Assembly (NCBI GenBank): GCA_033182465.1
Contig: CP137324.1
Location: 2,480,001-2,544,000 of the forward strand
Direction of reading: 5' to 3'
DNA length: 64,000 nucleotides
Source: Sanghuangporus weigelae
Taxonomy: Eukaryota; Basidiomycota; Agaricomycetes; Hymenochaetales; Hymenochaetaceae
A model generated the notes under the pieces. It was not told the origin of the DNA, ran no database searches, and saw only the letters and a program-made list of their open reading frames with translations. Position 1 is the first letter of the stretch; every line of letters starts with the position of its first letter. Positions 45,961 through 57,566 of the stretch are shown piece by piece. A program made the position numbers and the translations under genes.

Positions 45961-46672
45961 ATGCTGTTTTCATCGCTTGTCCTCGTCACTGCTGCCGTCT
46001 CCGCCGCCTTCGTTGGTGCGCAGTCGGGCACCGCTTCTTCTGCAGCCCCAACGAGCACCGCTGGCATCAGCCCGTGCGTTTTGACATGTGTCGGCCAAGC
46101 ATCAAGTAGCGCTGGTTGCTCTGGCATGCAAGTGCTTTCAGAGGTTGCACTCCAGGCGTATTCTAACTAAGGTGTTATAGTACGGATCTCCAATGTTTGT
46201 GCACGTCGACCACGTTCCAGAGCACGGCTGCAGCCTGTCTCCAATCGAATTGCACAGCTGCCGACCTCGCTGCTGGACAAGCTCTTCAGCAGCAGGAGTG
46301 TGCGTCCGGTACGTCCGCATGCTTCTTCTCCCTTGGTCTATTCATTCAGTGCGTAATATAGTGTCCGGTGCATCTTCGTCGACCGGCTCGGCCGCATCGA
46401 CGCTCTCCTCGGCCTCGTCCGCGGCATCAAGTGCAGCAAGCTCGGTCAGCTCTGCGGCTACTTCGGCACTCTCAAGCATCAGCTCCGTGGCTTCTTCTCG
46501 TGCCAGCAGCATCGGTTCCGTACTGTCCTCCGCAACCAATGCGGCTTCGTCTGCAGCTTCAAGCGCAGCAAATAGCTCTGCTGCCGGCTCTAAGGCTTCA
46601 TTTAGCCCCGGTGTCTTCCTCAGTGCGGCTGTTGGTACCCTCGGCATTGCCGTTGGCGCCCTTCTTGTGTAA
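45961..46672 (+). CDS. CFEM-domain GPI-anchored surface protein
   Basis: Three exons, 45961-46127, 46181-46308 and 46362-46672; 201 residues. An N-terminal signal peptide (MLFSSLVLVTAAVSAAFVGA) leads into a CFEM domain with eight cysteines (CVLTC, then GC, then CLC, then two further Cys and EC). A Ser/Ala/Thr-rich stalk follows, and a C-terminal hydrophobic tail ending VGALLV, typical of GPI attachment. CFEM proteins sit in the fungal wall or membrane and several bind heme or act in host contact. The first intron begins GC rather than GT (GCAAGT at 46128), the only choice that keeps the CFEM cysteine frame. Exon 2 is 128 bases, exactly as in the minus-strand paralogue. It sits 330 bases downstream of the fucosyltransferase-like gene in the same direction. 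Confidence 0.85.
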
Positions 46673-47264
46673 ATGGAAAGTTGAAAAGATTTTGGGTGGA
46701 TCTGCGGAGCCGGGAAGACGTCACCCTTCTGGCTTTCTTTGCTTCCGATGCTTCAACTTCTGACCATGTGGACATTGGTATTAATTTCCTTATTTGAACC
46801 GATTTCCGACAGTCTTCTCGGACTTTCGTGCGCACTGGTGGTTATTTGCTTTCAGTTCGTCAAAAAAAATACCTGTACGGTAGTTACTTCTACTTGCCGT
46901 TTACCCACTGCACTTCTTCGTGCATCCTTTTTACCACAAAAATTATTTATACCTCACGGACTACCGTACATGCGGTGCCTTTCTTGTACTTCTTCCATGC
47001 TAATAGTGTTCTTACCATTCAGTGTTGTTCGATGCGTGTGCGGTTTCACATGTTGATTGACCGCTCAATTGGCGATGTCGGATGACATCTGCGAATTCTT
47101 TGATCCAAAATAAACGAACTTGCTCCACTTCTCCTGTTTTATGTGTGTGGTCAACGAATGAGAGGAGGTGCTCAATTCTATTACTTTTATTCAGACTAGT
47201 ACTAGTACTGTACATTAATATTAGTATTCTATTTGGCATTACTTCCACTCGTTTTGCCCGTTGC
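46673..47264. other. Intergenic between CFEM gene and broken dehydrogenase
   Basis: About 590 bases including the CFEM 3' untranslated region and the convergent 3' end of the dehydrogenase-like copy. Nothing else recognised. Confidence 0.4.
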
Positions 47265-49430
47265 TTAGTTCTGCGCAACTTTCACAATCACTTTGCCGAC
47301 ATGCTGCTGAGGAGCAAGGCGCTTGAATGCATCTGGGTACTCTTCGACTTTGAACACACGGTCAATAATCGATCGTATTTTGGTTGTGTCGAACAGACGG
47401 TTCAGGTTCTCGAATCTATATAAATTGATTGGGAATTATAAGTGCTAAAGAAATGACTAGATGGACATAATTCCTTGGTCATGAGAGCGCGAAGACGCGC
47501 CGCTTTGCTTTTGCTTAGCAAACCAACCAACTAGAACTTCGGAACTAGGCGGCCTTGCGCCTGGTAAAAAGATTATGTAATGAAATCAACTAGAAACCAA
47601 AAAGATAATTGGAATGCGAAGAACGGTTGTAGCGACTCTGAAAACGGACTTCGTGCTTGCACGTGTAAGAAATCCGATAGAACGGATGGAACTGGACATT
47701 TTCACGGCATTCATGGACCGCAAAATCGTTCCCGCTCCTGCAACCTGCGACACATTCTCGCTTAGAGCTGATACTCTCACAGTCTGCGACATTCACATAC
47801 TTCGACGACGTGGTCCACTCCGCGACCATTCGTCTGCTTCAATAATAACTAAATAAGCATACTCTGGTATAAATCATACGATAGGTAAAACGAAAAGCGA
47901 TGACGTACGAGTCTCAACACTTCTTCATCACATTTCGGGGTTTCCTTATTATTATTATTGATGATATGCGTCGCTCCGAGCTCTTTGAGGACTTGGCGCT
48001 TCTCTACCGACGAAGTTATTGCAATCACATTTGCTCCATTGGCGCGAGCAATCTGCAGTGCGAACCTGTTTTTGGAGAGGAACAAGTGAGATATGCCCCT
48101 GGGCGATACTGGCCTAAGGAGTACGTACACTGAAACACCGTCTGAGCCTTGAACCAAAAGCAGCGTCTCCGCCTTTCAGAGGAATCAATCCAAAAAGCGC
48201 ATTGTACACAGTGACAGCTGCGCATCTGGAATCTATTAATCCCTCAAAATGTCCATCGATTCGCATACAACTTACGGCAGCGCAGAAGTCTCTTCAAGCG
48301 TGAGATAGTCCGGGATCTTCACAAGGCTCTATACTGAAGAGGAAGTCTGGGAGAAGCTTAGAAGAGAAAAAGGACACGTGAGCCGGGAATGCGCGGTACT
48401 CGTTGAGTATGCCGTCGATCAAGGCGCCGAGGCCAGAAGTGCACTACATTCGATGTCACCATATACGTGGTCAAGAGCAAAGTTCGCAAGACACAATCAC
48501 CCGCCCTTGACTGCACTACCGCATGCCAGAACTTCACCATCGCAGTCTGAGTAAGATACAAAATCATCTTTGGAACTAGTACGAGATAAACAGGTCAGTT
48601 GCATGATGTCCTTGTTGTAAGGATGAACACGGCACACCCAAGAGGATATACAGTGCAACCTGTGGATAAGAATGCCCCTCGGTGGACACCTCAGAGCATT
48701 CTTATCCTCAGGTTATTCCAATGCATGTCATTATATAAGCAAAAACTATTACATCATATCTTAATATGGATAATGATTGACACCATTTCTGAGCTGACAA
48801 AGGAAATAAGCAGAGTTTAATGAAATTTATCGAAATTATCTTATTTTGGACATCCATATGCTTGATCTTTGCTTCTTTAGTTGGGTGAAGAGTTCAAAGT
48901 TGCTGCTACCACCTGTCGGAGGAGAAATAATTAACTCTCCGTTCATGCCAAATAAGGCATAAATGCATCACCTGATTACCTCTCGTTTGGAATATTTGGG
49001 GAAAGGAAAAAAAATGTATTCCGTATGCCGACTCGACTCAATAATATTCTTATTGGACCCTGAATTTCCCCTGGTGGGCTCAAAATTGCATTCTTATTCT
49101 CAGGATATTCTTATTCACCGGTATTCTTATCCGCAGTTTCCACTGTATATCATTGGTAATAATGAGATCGCGATACTATTATAAGGTCCAATGTTATATG
49201 GTCACGTCGCACACTAATAGATTTAGTGAATACCTGGAGAGAAACGGCATGAATCTTCACTAGCACTTCATTATCCTTTACTGGTGGTATCTGACGCTGC
49301 TGGTTCTTCAGCGCATCAATCTCTGTGCGCTGAAGGCGACGTATAAGTAATCGAATTCCATGCGTGTACGAATAAAAGAAAGAGTGCGCACCTTTGTCAG
49401 CGATACTTGCGAGCAATGGTTGGTACGTTC
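47265..49430 (-). pseudogene. Broken zinc-type alcohol dehydrogenase-like gene (copy A)
   Basis: Paralogue of the intact gene at 51334-52968, with the same exon order. The last exon (47265-47415) is clean, ending GKVIVKVAQN. The cofactor-binding exon near 48000-48070 still reads FALQIARANGANVIAITSS. Near 48500 the counterpart of the KDNIVPCSDAAGE exon is eroded (KDDFVSYSDCDGE). A 499 bp pogo-type MITE (48649-49147) interrupts the exon encoding YRDLII. The first exon, near 49400-49430, has lost frame relative to the intact gene. The glycine-rich exon is also altered. So this copy is dead as a dehydrogenase. Confidence 0.8.
48649..49147. mobile_element. pogo/Tc1-type MITE (499 bp) inside an exon
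   Basis: Terminal inverted repeats start TACAGTG and share GGATAAGAAT further in (left 48649-48675, right 49122-49147), flanked by TA on each side (48647-48648 and 49148-49149). The interior is A/T-rich, with repeated 'attcttat' words near both ends. No transposase frame. The ends resemble fungal pogo/Fot1-type termini. It lies within the coding exon of the broken dehydrogenase-like copy, in the codons just after YRDLIITN. Confidence 0.75.
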
Positions 49431-51333
49431 TGCGACGACATATTTGCTCCTTGCCCAGTAGACCCGCGTAGTATTGTGAGAGAATCCTGCTTTTATCCTT
49501 GCATTGTCCCGAGTTGACGTCAGACATTACATGATTACCAAATCCCGACTGGTTGCGTTTGGCACAACTGACTGAGTGGTAGGAATGAGAGGTTCGATTC
49601 GTCATCGTAAGCATCACAATAGTCTGGTGAAATGATGAACTTGTCAAAATATCTATGTCGAGCTTCACCGCGGTCCAAAAATTTCATGGGATGAAGTGCC
49701 GAAGCTTCTTGTCTGGGCTAATGCTCGAGAGCATGAATGTGTGCGTGCCATGGACAGTATTCAGTCGCAAATCGGCGGCGCCAATGGATGAGTTATATGC
49801 CTGAGCCTGAGAAGTGCATATATAAATGACTGAAGAAAGTATGAGAAGACATACTTCTCCCAGGCCGAATTGGCTCAGGTTTCCGAGGATTTCGCCTCCG
49901 AAAGGTTCGGGCTCGAGTAGAGTCCGTATCGCGCCTGCTAATTTCATCCGGAAGCATCATAAAAGAGTCGGAGTAACAATCCGGGAGGATGATCTGAGCG
50001 GGCTAAGAATTCCCGCCAGGATTATAGAGCTCGCTACATGCCTCGCAGCTCATCATAGCGTTAGCGATCTGAAGAAGAAAAGAGTAACAATATAATTCTC
50101 CAGCGATGAAAAATAATTGGATGGAAATGCCACGATCCCCATCAATAGGTCTTTCTTATAGATCCTTGTATCCTTCCCCATCACCATGTGCGGTGCATGC
50201 TTTGAATATCCTGGTTTCCGCCTCGTAAAAACTGCAAGATCAATTGTTGGTGTGCTGGACACGAAGCGGGGATAAAAAACACGGAGACTAAGGGGGGATC
50301 CTTTTACCGCAGGTCACCCCTCCGTCTCAACGGATCTTCATGCAAGAAGGAACCCCAACTAAACACGACCAAAATTCAGGGACCTACTCATTAGAACGTA
50401 GCGAGTCGGAAAGATTTCGAGATATCTTCTGAAAGGTAACGTCATTAGTTCTTCGTACTGGAGATTGCCAAGCGTCATTTATGTCAACTAATGTCTAAGG
50501 AATTCTTGTTTTGCTAGATTTTTAAGCGTTGGAGCTCAACGGAAACCTGGCTATGCTGTGCAGCGAGTCAATAGCAAATCCTAATCGTTGAATCGCCGCT
50601 TCTACAGACGGGACAAGCTCAATTTGTCTCTGAAAGGAATAGTTCCGTGTCCAGACTCCAGACCGTACCTGACTCAAGTCACCAAGACCCGTTGCGAAGC
50701 CTCTCACGATTTCTGATCGTCCTGGTCCTGATCCTGACAGGTCCGTTACCGGCCGATAATCACTTGTTAGATACCGATGGATGGACGCCAATTTCGCCAC
50801 ATATTTGCCAGGGAATACCTAGAAATGACTTGAGTCGACACCGATGAGCAAAAAGCCTCATAATGAGAAGTGAAAATTATAAGCTTACCTGTTCTAAATT
50901 TCAGGCTCCATCAGTATACTATACGAAGATGGAATGCAGGTGTAAATTGACTGATGTCAATGCTGACGTATTATATAAGTTATGTAATTGGAACTGCTTT
51001 ATCTGGACGAACATCGAGATTGGTGACTATTTGAATCTTATCCCTTCTGTCATTCACTCTTGAAGTTTATGAGTGCCTTTGCTTCACCATTAGGCACTTG
51101 ACAACAATAATATCGTCTCCAAATTTAATCAACAGGTACTAGAACCTGGTCATTGAGCTTTTGTGCCTTCCAAGCCGTCTGGTCCGAGCACATTCGTAAA
51201 GGACAACACCCGCTACCTGGGACACTCGAAAAGCATCGGATTCAGCTAATATTGGCAATGTAGCAGACTAATGTACAACGAGGACCAGTCCTTCTCGAAC
51301 GTTTTTTATTTCCTTCTGTTCGGTGAACTTCGT
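49431..51333. other. Intergenic between the two dehydrogenase copies
   Basis: About 1.9 kb. A minus-strand frame at 50522-50800 (93 codons with stop, beginning MAKLASIHRYL) contains a possible 39-base intron and could be a remnant of an unidentified gene. Another short frame at 50053-50262 is unsupported. The rest shows no recognised feature. Confidence 0.35.
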
Positions 51334-52968
51334 TCAATTCTGAACGACCTTCACTACAATCTTGCCGATATGTTTCTGCGATGCGAGGTACTGCAGCGCA
51401 TCGGGATATTCTTCGAACTTAAATACACGGTCGATGACTGGGTGTATCTTGGCGGCATCAAACAGACGGATCATATTCTCAAATCTGTCAAGGAAGAATC
51501 TAAGAAGTGCATGAAGAAATACTGCGACAAGACGTACTGTTTTCGAGGACCGATGAGCACGCCCCTCAAACGGACTGCTTTACCAAGGAGAGCACCGAGC
51601 AGCTCAGAAGTGGGACCGCCTTGTGCCTATCATTATCCAGATGGGAATCTTAAGAATACACAGGACACGAGATATCGCTACTTACGTGGGCCAGAAATCC
51701 GACAAGGTGAATGGAGCCTGACATCTTCACCGCGGTAAGAGACTGCAGAATGGGTCCTGCACCAGCGACCTACCAATCGTCGTCAACTATCGGCATCCGA
51801 GAGTTGATAAAGCACACACCTCGACAACATGATCAACACCGCGTCCGTTCGTCTGAGAAGAGATATCAATATGTTACCATAGAAGAGAAACTCATGGACC
51901 GGACGTACAAGCTTCAGCACCTCTTCTCCCCAGTTCGGATTCTCCTTGTAGTTGATGACATGTGTTGCACCGAGCTCTTTCAAGACCTTCGCCTTTCCCG
52001 CTGATGAGGTGGTCGCAATGACCTCCGCGCCGTTCGCGCGAGCGATTTGCAATGCGAATCTATGAAAAGTTAGGCATCGATTAAGAGGTGGTTTCCGTGG
52101 AGATCACGTACACTGAGACTCCTCCAGATCCTTGCACTAGGACCGTATCGCCGCCCTTCAGTGGAATATCACCAAACAGCGAGTTGTACGCCGTTAGGGC
52201 CGCGCAACTAAGTTCAATAAATAGAATCAGATCAGACACAACACACTCTGAGAATATTTAGCGGCTAGACTTACGGTAATGTTGATGCCTCTTCATAGGA
52301 AAGGTAGTCCGGTATCTTCACGAGACTCTGGAAATACGAAATGTTGTGTAAAGTAAGTCCGTAGAGCATAGGAAAGAACTCACGTAAGCAGGGAAAGTTC
52401 GATATTCTATCAGTACCCCGTCTATGAGACCCCCGAGCCCGGATGCACGTTGCTCCGTAGACTCTATATCGCCATAGACGTGTTCTAACGCAAAATTCGC
52501 GCAGACGCGATCTCCGGGCTGGAAATTCTTGACATCAGAGCCGACGAAAAGAACTTCACCAGCTGCATCCGAGCACGGAACAATATTATCTTTCGCACTT
52601 CCATTCAGTTGGTCAGTCTTTTCTGCCAAGGACATCAGCATGCAGTACTAGTCGTAACGTACCCGAGAGGGTATTGGCCTGTCGAGATGATAAGATCGCG
52701 ATACTAGAAAGCGGGACAAAATCAAATGCCAAGTCTTTAGCGATAGATTCCGCGGTATGTACCTGAAGCGAAACAGCATGGACTTTTATGAGCACTTCGT
52801 TATCCTTTACTGGGGGGACTTCTGATTGCTGGACTCTGAGGGCATCGATCCCAGTTTGCTAATCAGAAAACTCAGTCCAGAAGATTCAGATTCGGACGTT
52901 ATGACGCAGACCCATACCTCTGTGAGGCGGTACTCGCGAGTGGAAGTCGGAAGAGTCTTTGTAGCCAT
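51334..52968 (-). CDS. Zinc-type alcohol dehydrogenase-like / quinone oxidoreductase (MDR family)
   Basis: Eleven exons on the minus strand, 352 residues: 52918-52968, 52763-52858, 52663-52703, 52384-52597, 52275-52327, 52112-52207, 51909-52059, 51820-51852, 51686-51769, 51538-51626 and 51334-51484; every junction is in frame. The N-terminal GroES-like part has VHAVSLQYRDLI and CSDAAGEV, then GDRVCANF. The Rossmann part has GSGGVSVFALQIA for the NAD(P)H pyrophosphate and continues with ELGATHVINY and GRGVDHVVEVAG. The C-terminus is IGKIVVKVVQN. It is a medium-chain reductase of the zinc-type ADH-like subgroup, about 350 residues as usual. The usual catalytic zinc ligands are not evident, so it more probably reduces quinones or enones with NADPH in the cytosol than oxidises alcohols. 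A tandem, broken paralogue lies 2 kb further left. Confidence 0.85.
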
Positions 52969-54026
52969 CCTTGTATGCTGCGTACTAGTGCTGGTATACT
53001 ATACTTTACTGAGGTCAGAAAGGCTTATAGCTTCGGCCATGCATGGGAGCATGTCGTCATATCGCCACGGCTGACCAAGCCACTCTCAAGTTCTGAATAA
53101 TGCAATGTATCTTACCGGCGCCGAACTGCTAAGAGGTTCTGACAGATTCCAATTTCCCACAGCAAGTCAGAAAATAAAATCTCCAACTCTATCAATATAG
53201 AAGCAAAACTCCGCCCATGGGGTCGGCATCGGCGACGAATGGATGATTTATCGGAGTGGAAAAAGGTGCATCGCATCAGACTGGTGAGGTCCAGGTCCAT
53301 CTGCTTCGGAAAATCCCACGTGCACCTTCAGGGTGTTCACATATATTATTATAATATATATATATATATATATATATCGCAAAGCAAAAATCCAAAGCAT
53401 CTTCTTTATTCATATCATTGGACTTATCTTGTTCATTTCATGTATGCCTGACTTCTCTGTTCGGCGCACGAATCCTATTGGCCATGGTGGGACTGGTGTT
53501 CTTCGGCTCTGAAGCTACTGGTAGGTTAAACGCGTCTTGCCAAATCAAGTCAGCCAGATCCCATCTTGTAACTCGGAGATGCGTCTCAAAGATCTACAGC
53601 GATAATAAAGCGATAACATCACCTGGTATTCATCCATTGAAATCTCTTTTGGACGGAATAAGATGGCACGTCAGGTATGCAGGCCATTCGAAGGGAAGAA
53701 TCTTGAAGAAGTAGAAGTTTGATGAGTGCATAGAACTCTCATGAGGAAAGTAGGAAAAACCTCCGTACTTGACTGATATCAAATATACAATGATTGCGAC
53801 GATCAGAATTGCCACACGTTGTCCCTATCTCATCTGGTCTTGACCAGGGCTGTCGCATCGCGACTCATGTGGTGTGCCCCTTAAATTTTATTCACAAGTC
53901 AAGTAATAAAAGAGACGGATCATTCTAGCCTTTAATCTCGACTAGTTTCCCGCTGCCCTTCTGGTTTCGATTTGCGTTCTCCCTACCGCCGTTGCATTTC
54001 GGCTGTCTGGTCAACGAAGTGCTAAC
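52969..54026. other. Divergent promoter region
   Basis: Separates the dehydrogenase gene (minus) from the seven-helix gene (plus), so both promoters probably lie here. Holds a TA microsatellite at about 53341-53377. No coding feature supported. Confidence 0.45.
53341..53377. repeat. TA-rich microsatellite
   Basis: An almost pure run of AT dinucleotides of about 35 bases (interrupted near its left end by TTAT). Likely length-variable between strains. Confidence 0.8.
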
Positions 54027-55823
54027 ATGGCGGCGACAGAGGAGGAAGAACACCAAATCTTTTGGCTTCTAGCGCCGTTTGTAGGCATCTTCCTCTTCTT
54101 TCGGTTGCTACAGGTTGCTTCCTTTCTAACTTCCTTAGCTGATAGGCAGCTGCGTCGACTTCCTTCTTCAGGGGTACCTCTTCTCTCAAGTAAGACAGAA
54201 ATATCTGTATGCGTTCCTACAGGCTGATAACTTGATAGTTTTTCCATTATTTCACCCATTACAAAGATGACAAACTGCGGCTGCGAATCATCGTGGCAAT
54301 CCTGCTTATTGGTACAACTCTCAAGACGATGCAGGCATTGTAAGTTCTCCGAAGGACTCTTTTGGCACTAATAACCTCTGATCGCGATCCCATAGCCTGG
54401 TCATCTGGCAGCAAAATATCGTCCACTTCGCAGATGTGGAAGGTGCTGTCCTACTGTCTTATACGAGTTGGTGGCAGACAGGTAGTGGATTGATGGTGAA
54501 TAATAAGCTGTAGTTTCTCCCAAGATTTGTCTGCGTATACTGATTGGATAATGTTCAGACTGCAAGCATTGGTCTCTACGTACAAACATACTTCCTCTTC
54601 CGGTTGTATGCCATCACACAGCATTTCTTTTTCGTTGTCCCCATTGCTATCATTCTTGTCTTCGCATATATTGGAAGTATAATGGCGGTGAGTTTCTTGT
54701 GTCTTTTCTCATCCCACTCTCTGAGTGCATATATTTTCGTGCAACGCTGGCCATGTTAACCCAATTCCATACTTACATTTTAATTTGCAGACATACTATT
54801 CTACGCTGGCCGAACAGAGTGGAATCGGGCTTTGGTGTAAGATGATTTGATCCCCTTCCATTGATTACCTCTCATCGCTTTGCTTTTAATTGGCCATGAC
54901 TTGCAGTCGCTTTACACCTCAGTTGTGTGTTTGGTACGTGCCTACCTTAGCATTCCGCCCTAGCTTGGCACTAATTCATCGTAGCCGGAGACACACTCCT
55001 ATGCGGTGCGACGGCATACGCACTTCTCACGTCTACAGGCAAAAACTCGCTGAAGCAGTGAGTGACTCTGATTCCGCTATTATCCACGATGCTTAGGAGA
55101 AACTATCTTCAGAACAAATGACCTCATCCGCCGCCTCGTACAATTGACATGGCAGACCATGACACCTGCAGCAGTCTGGTATTACTTTTTATATTCTATA
55201 TTCGCCCCGAAGCGGCTAATCCAATCATGTGTATTTTATAGTGCTCTGTTCAATTTAATATTCTCGCAGGTATATGGCGGGGAGTCGAAACTTGTCTCCG
55301 CCGCCTTCAATATGGCGCTTCCTGTTAGCAGCCCTTCAATTCAGTGGACTCACGGTGAAATCTGATTTTGTTCCCGAATAGAAACTGTATGCTATATCGA
55401 TGATGTGGACTCTCAATGCTCGACGTGCAATTCGCTACGGATCGTCGAGTGGCAATATGTCAAGTGGTGAAATCTCCGCCGGAAGGTCCAGACGGGTGAG
55501 TATTTCACACTGCCTACTCGTTGCTTACCTTTCACCTTGCCGCTTGTTAAACTGATTTTGTCCACAGCGCGAAGACGTCGAGCTTGGTCGCTTCGGTACA
55601 GTAGGCACAATCCATATTCGCACGGATGTCGAGACATTGCAGTACTTGGACGTACGTATTTCTATGGAGCTATTCTCTCTGTTCTTGTGCTGATCGCTGA
55701 TCATTTGATAAACAGGAGACGAGAAGCGATCCTGCTTTCTCTGGTACAAAAGGGCGAGCAAGTCCTACTCCATCCCACCGAAGCGAAGAGGCCGGTTCGA
55801 GCTTCAAAGGGGCTGTCGTCTAG
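54027..55823 (+). CDS. Seven-helix membrane protein, DUF6534-like
   Basis: Thirteen short exons, 344 residues: 54027-54080, 54139-54189, 54239-54339, 54396-54495, 54559-54687, 54791-54836, 54907-54933, 54985-55057, 55113-55178, 55242-55323, 55382-55495, 55568-55651 and 55716-55823; all phases agree. Hydrophobic segments occur through the first 260 residues: LIGSCVDFLLQGYLF, LRIIVAILLIGTTL, QTYFLFRLY with VVPIAIILVFAYIG, HLSCVFGAGDTLLCGATAY and CALFNLIFSQ. The signatures FFHYFTHYKDDKLRL, NDLIRRLVQLT and FNMALPKLYAISMMWTLNAR are typical of an expanded Agaricomycete family of putative receptor-like proteins (DUF6533/DUF6534 type). The C-terminal tail is hydrophilic, Ser-rich and presumably cytosolic. 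No ligand or activity is known for the family. The ATG at 54027 splices directly into the first helix. Confidence 0.8.
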
Positions 55824-56473
55824 CTCTGTGCTTTATGTCTCAGATCCTGAGTATCTTCTCGCCAATGTTTCTTCACTGTCCGTGTCAATCCACATGCCCT
55901 CCCCTCAGCCCTTGCCTGATACCGGGTCCAAATTTCGATGCACGTGCTCCCTTATTTATCCTCGGGCATAAAAACAAAGAATTTTGGGAGCCTCGTGCTT
56001 CTTTCATCGGTGATATACTGGACGTTCATGGACCTTTCTTACGATCTTCTTCTCGCTTCATAGTTTTGACCTTCAGTTATTGATCGGATCGGATGTACGT
56101 TTGTCCTTAGGATAGATATGTTGCTACTTTGATTTTTGTACGGATTAGTCCATTCCAGTCTGTTGGTCGCATCACTTCGATCATTATCGTCCCTAGGGTC
56201 ACATATAAGATCAAAAGTAGAAGGTTGAAAGTGAGCCGATCATCGGAATGACAGGGTCTTGGCAAACGCTCAAAACGAGGGGTGCCTAATATTGCAACCT
56301 AAATTAGAATGCAAGGTGCTATATAGTTATTTTACGATGCCGACAGAACGTTTGAAGTCTGTGACGTAGAAAGTACCCCAAATCCAAATAAAGATGCTCG
56401 AAGCGGAGATGAAACATAACTGAAAGAATAGCTCGCGGTGGTTGACTAATATCCAGATTTTTCCTCATCCAAT
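55824..56473. other. Convergent intergenic region
   Basis: About 650 bases between the stop codons of the seven-helix gene and the minus-strand CFEM gene, expected to hold both 3' untranslated regions. Nothing else recognised. Confidence 0.45.
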
Positions 56474-57163
56474 TTAGACCAGCAGCATACCGACCGCGAG
56501 CCCGACAACGCCGACAACCGCGCTGAACGCAATACCGGGTGCAAACACGACGTTGAAACCTGCAGCAGTGTTGGATTCAGCAGCATCGGATTCAGTGCCT
56601 GTCGAAGATGCCGCAGTGCCTGTTCCCGTAATTTCAGATCCAATGCTTTCCGTCCTGGAGCTGAGACTCGAATGGAATGAAGATTGCGCCGAGGTTAGAC
56701 TATCGATGACAGACGACGCAGCAGAGCTCAGAGAACTTATCCCGCTAGACACCGTGGTAACTGCGTTCCCGTAAACACATCAGAATGGATAGGCGGGGTA
56801 AATTGAGAAACATACAGGCACCACAATTGGCTTCCTGGATCGATACTGCGGCATTCAGTTCTTCTTCTGTGCAACTACTTTCAAGGCAGGATCTCGCTTG
56901 ATTCTGGAACGCCTCCGAAGTGCAGACGCATGACAAGTCTGCACTGCGTAGCCAACATCAGCGCGTATCTATTATTACATTTGGCTTACTTACAAACTAG
57001 AGCACCCCGCGCTTGTAGCAGCTGTAGAAACACAGTTCAGGATACATTCCGTGAGACCTTCTGTGCTTGTCGGAGTCGCAGCGGAGCTAGTTTCGGTCTG
57101 CGCGTCCACGAGGACGACAGAAGCGACTGAGGTCAGGATGACGAGGGCAAGCTTGAAATGCAT
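56474..57163 (-). CDS. CFEM-domain GPI-anchored surface protein (inverted paralogue)
   Basis: Three exons, 56994-57163, 56816-56943 and 56474-56760; 194 residues. Signal peptide MHFKLALVILTSVASVVLVDA, then the eight-Cys CFEM domain (CILNC, GC, CVC, ARSCLESSC and NCGAC as successive Cys groups). A Ser/Thr-rich stalk follows, with a hydrophobic GPI-type C-terminus ending VGMLLV. Unlike the plus-strand paralogue, its first intron has a normal GT donor (GTAAGT). An extra Cys near NCGAC gives nine or ten cysteines in all, to be checked. It lies immediately downstream of the second fucosyltransferase gene on the same strand, mirroring the arrangement at 44128-46672. Confidence 0.85.
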
Positions 57164-57216
57164 AATGGAAGTGAAAAATGAAGAGCCTTGAAAACATGAA
57201 GTGGTGAGAAGTCTAG

Positions 57217-57225
57217 TATATATAT
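57217..57225 (-). promoter_or_regulatory. TATA-like element of the minus-strand CFEM gene
   Basis: An alternating TATATATAT run about 55-60 bases upstream of the ATG at 57163. Position fits a core promoter, but the run extends into a wider AT-rich stretch, so the exact box is uncertain. Confidence 0.4.
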
Positions 57226-57566
57226 GTATATGTATTGTGCAGATCAGGTTGGCCGGCCAGTAGAGGTCGATGATTACACATACGAACTTAGCCAATGCCC
57301 TTTTTTCGCTACCAAATTCCGAATTATTGTCCCTGAATCTGAAGTCTGACTGTGTCCCTCTCTTCCCTCTGTCCGTACAGTACACAAACGACCGCGCAGT
57401 ATAGCATAACAGCGAAAGTATCCATTAAAATAAGGAAGCCAAAAGCAAGTCTAAGATAGAGACAACACAGGACAACACTCAAGAGTATCTGCAAGTAAAT
57501 ATGCGCCGGAAATGCAAATGGGGGAATGTGGTCTATCAATATGCAGGTGGGTATATACAGTCAGTA

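Noticed and set aside
53239-53451. A frame across the TA microsatellite
   Set aside because: The Ile/Tyr run is simply translated TA repeat.
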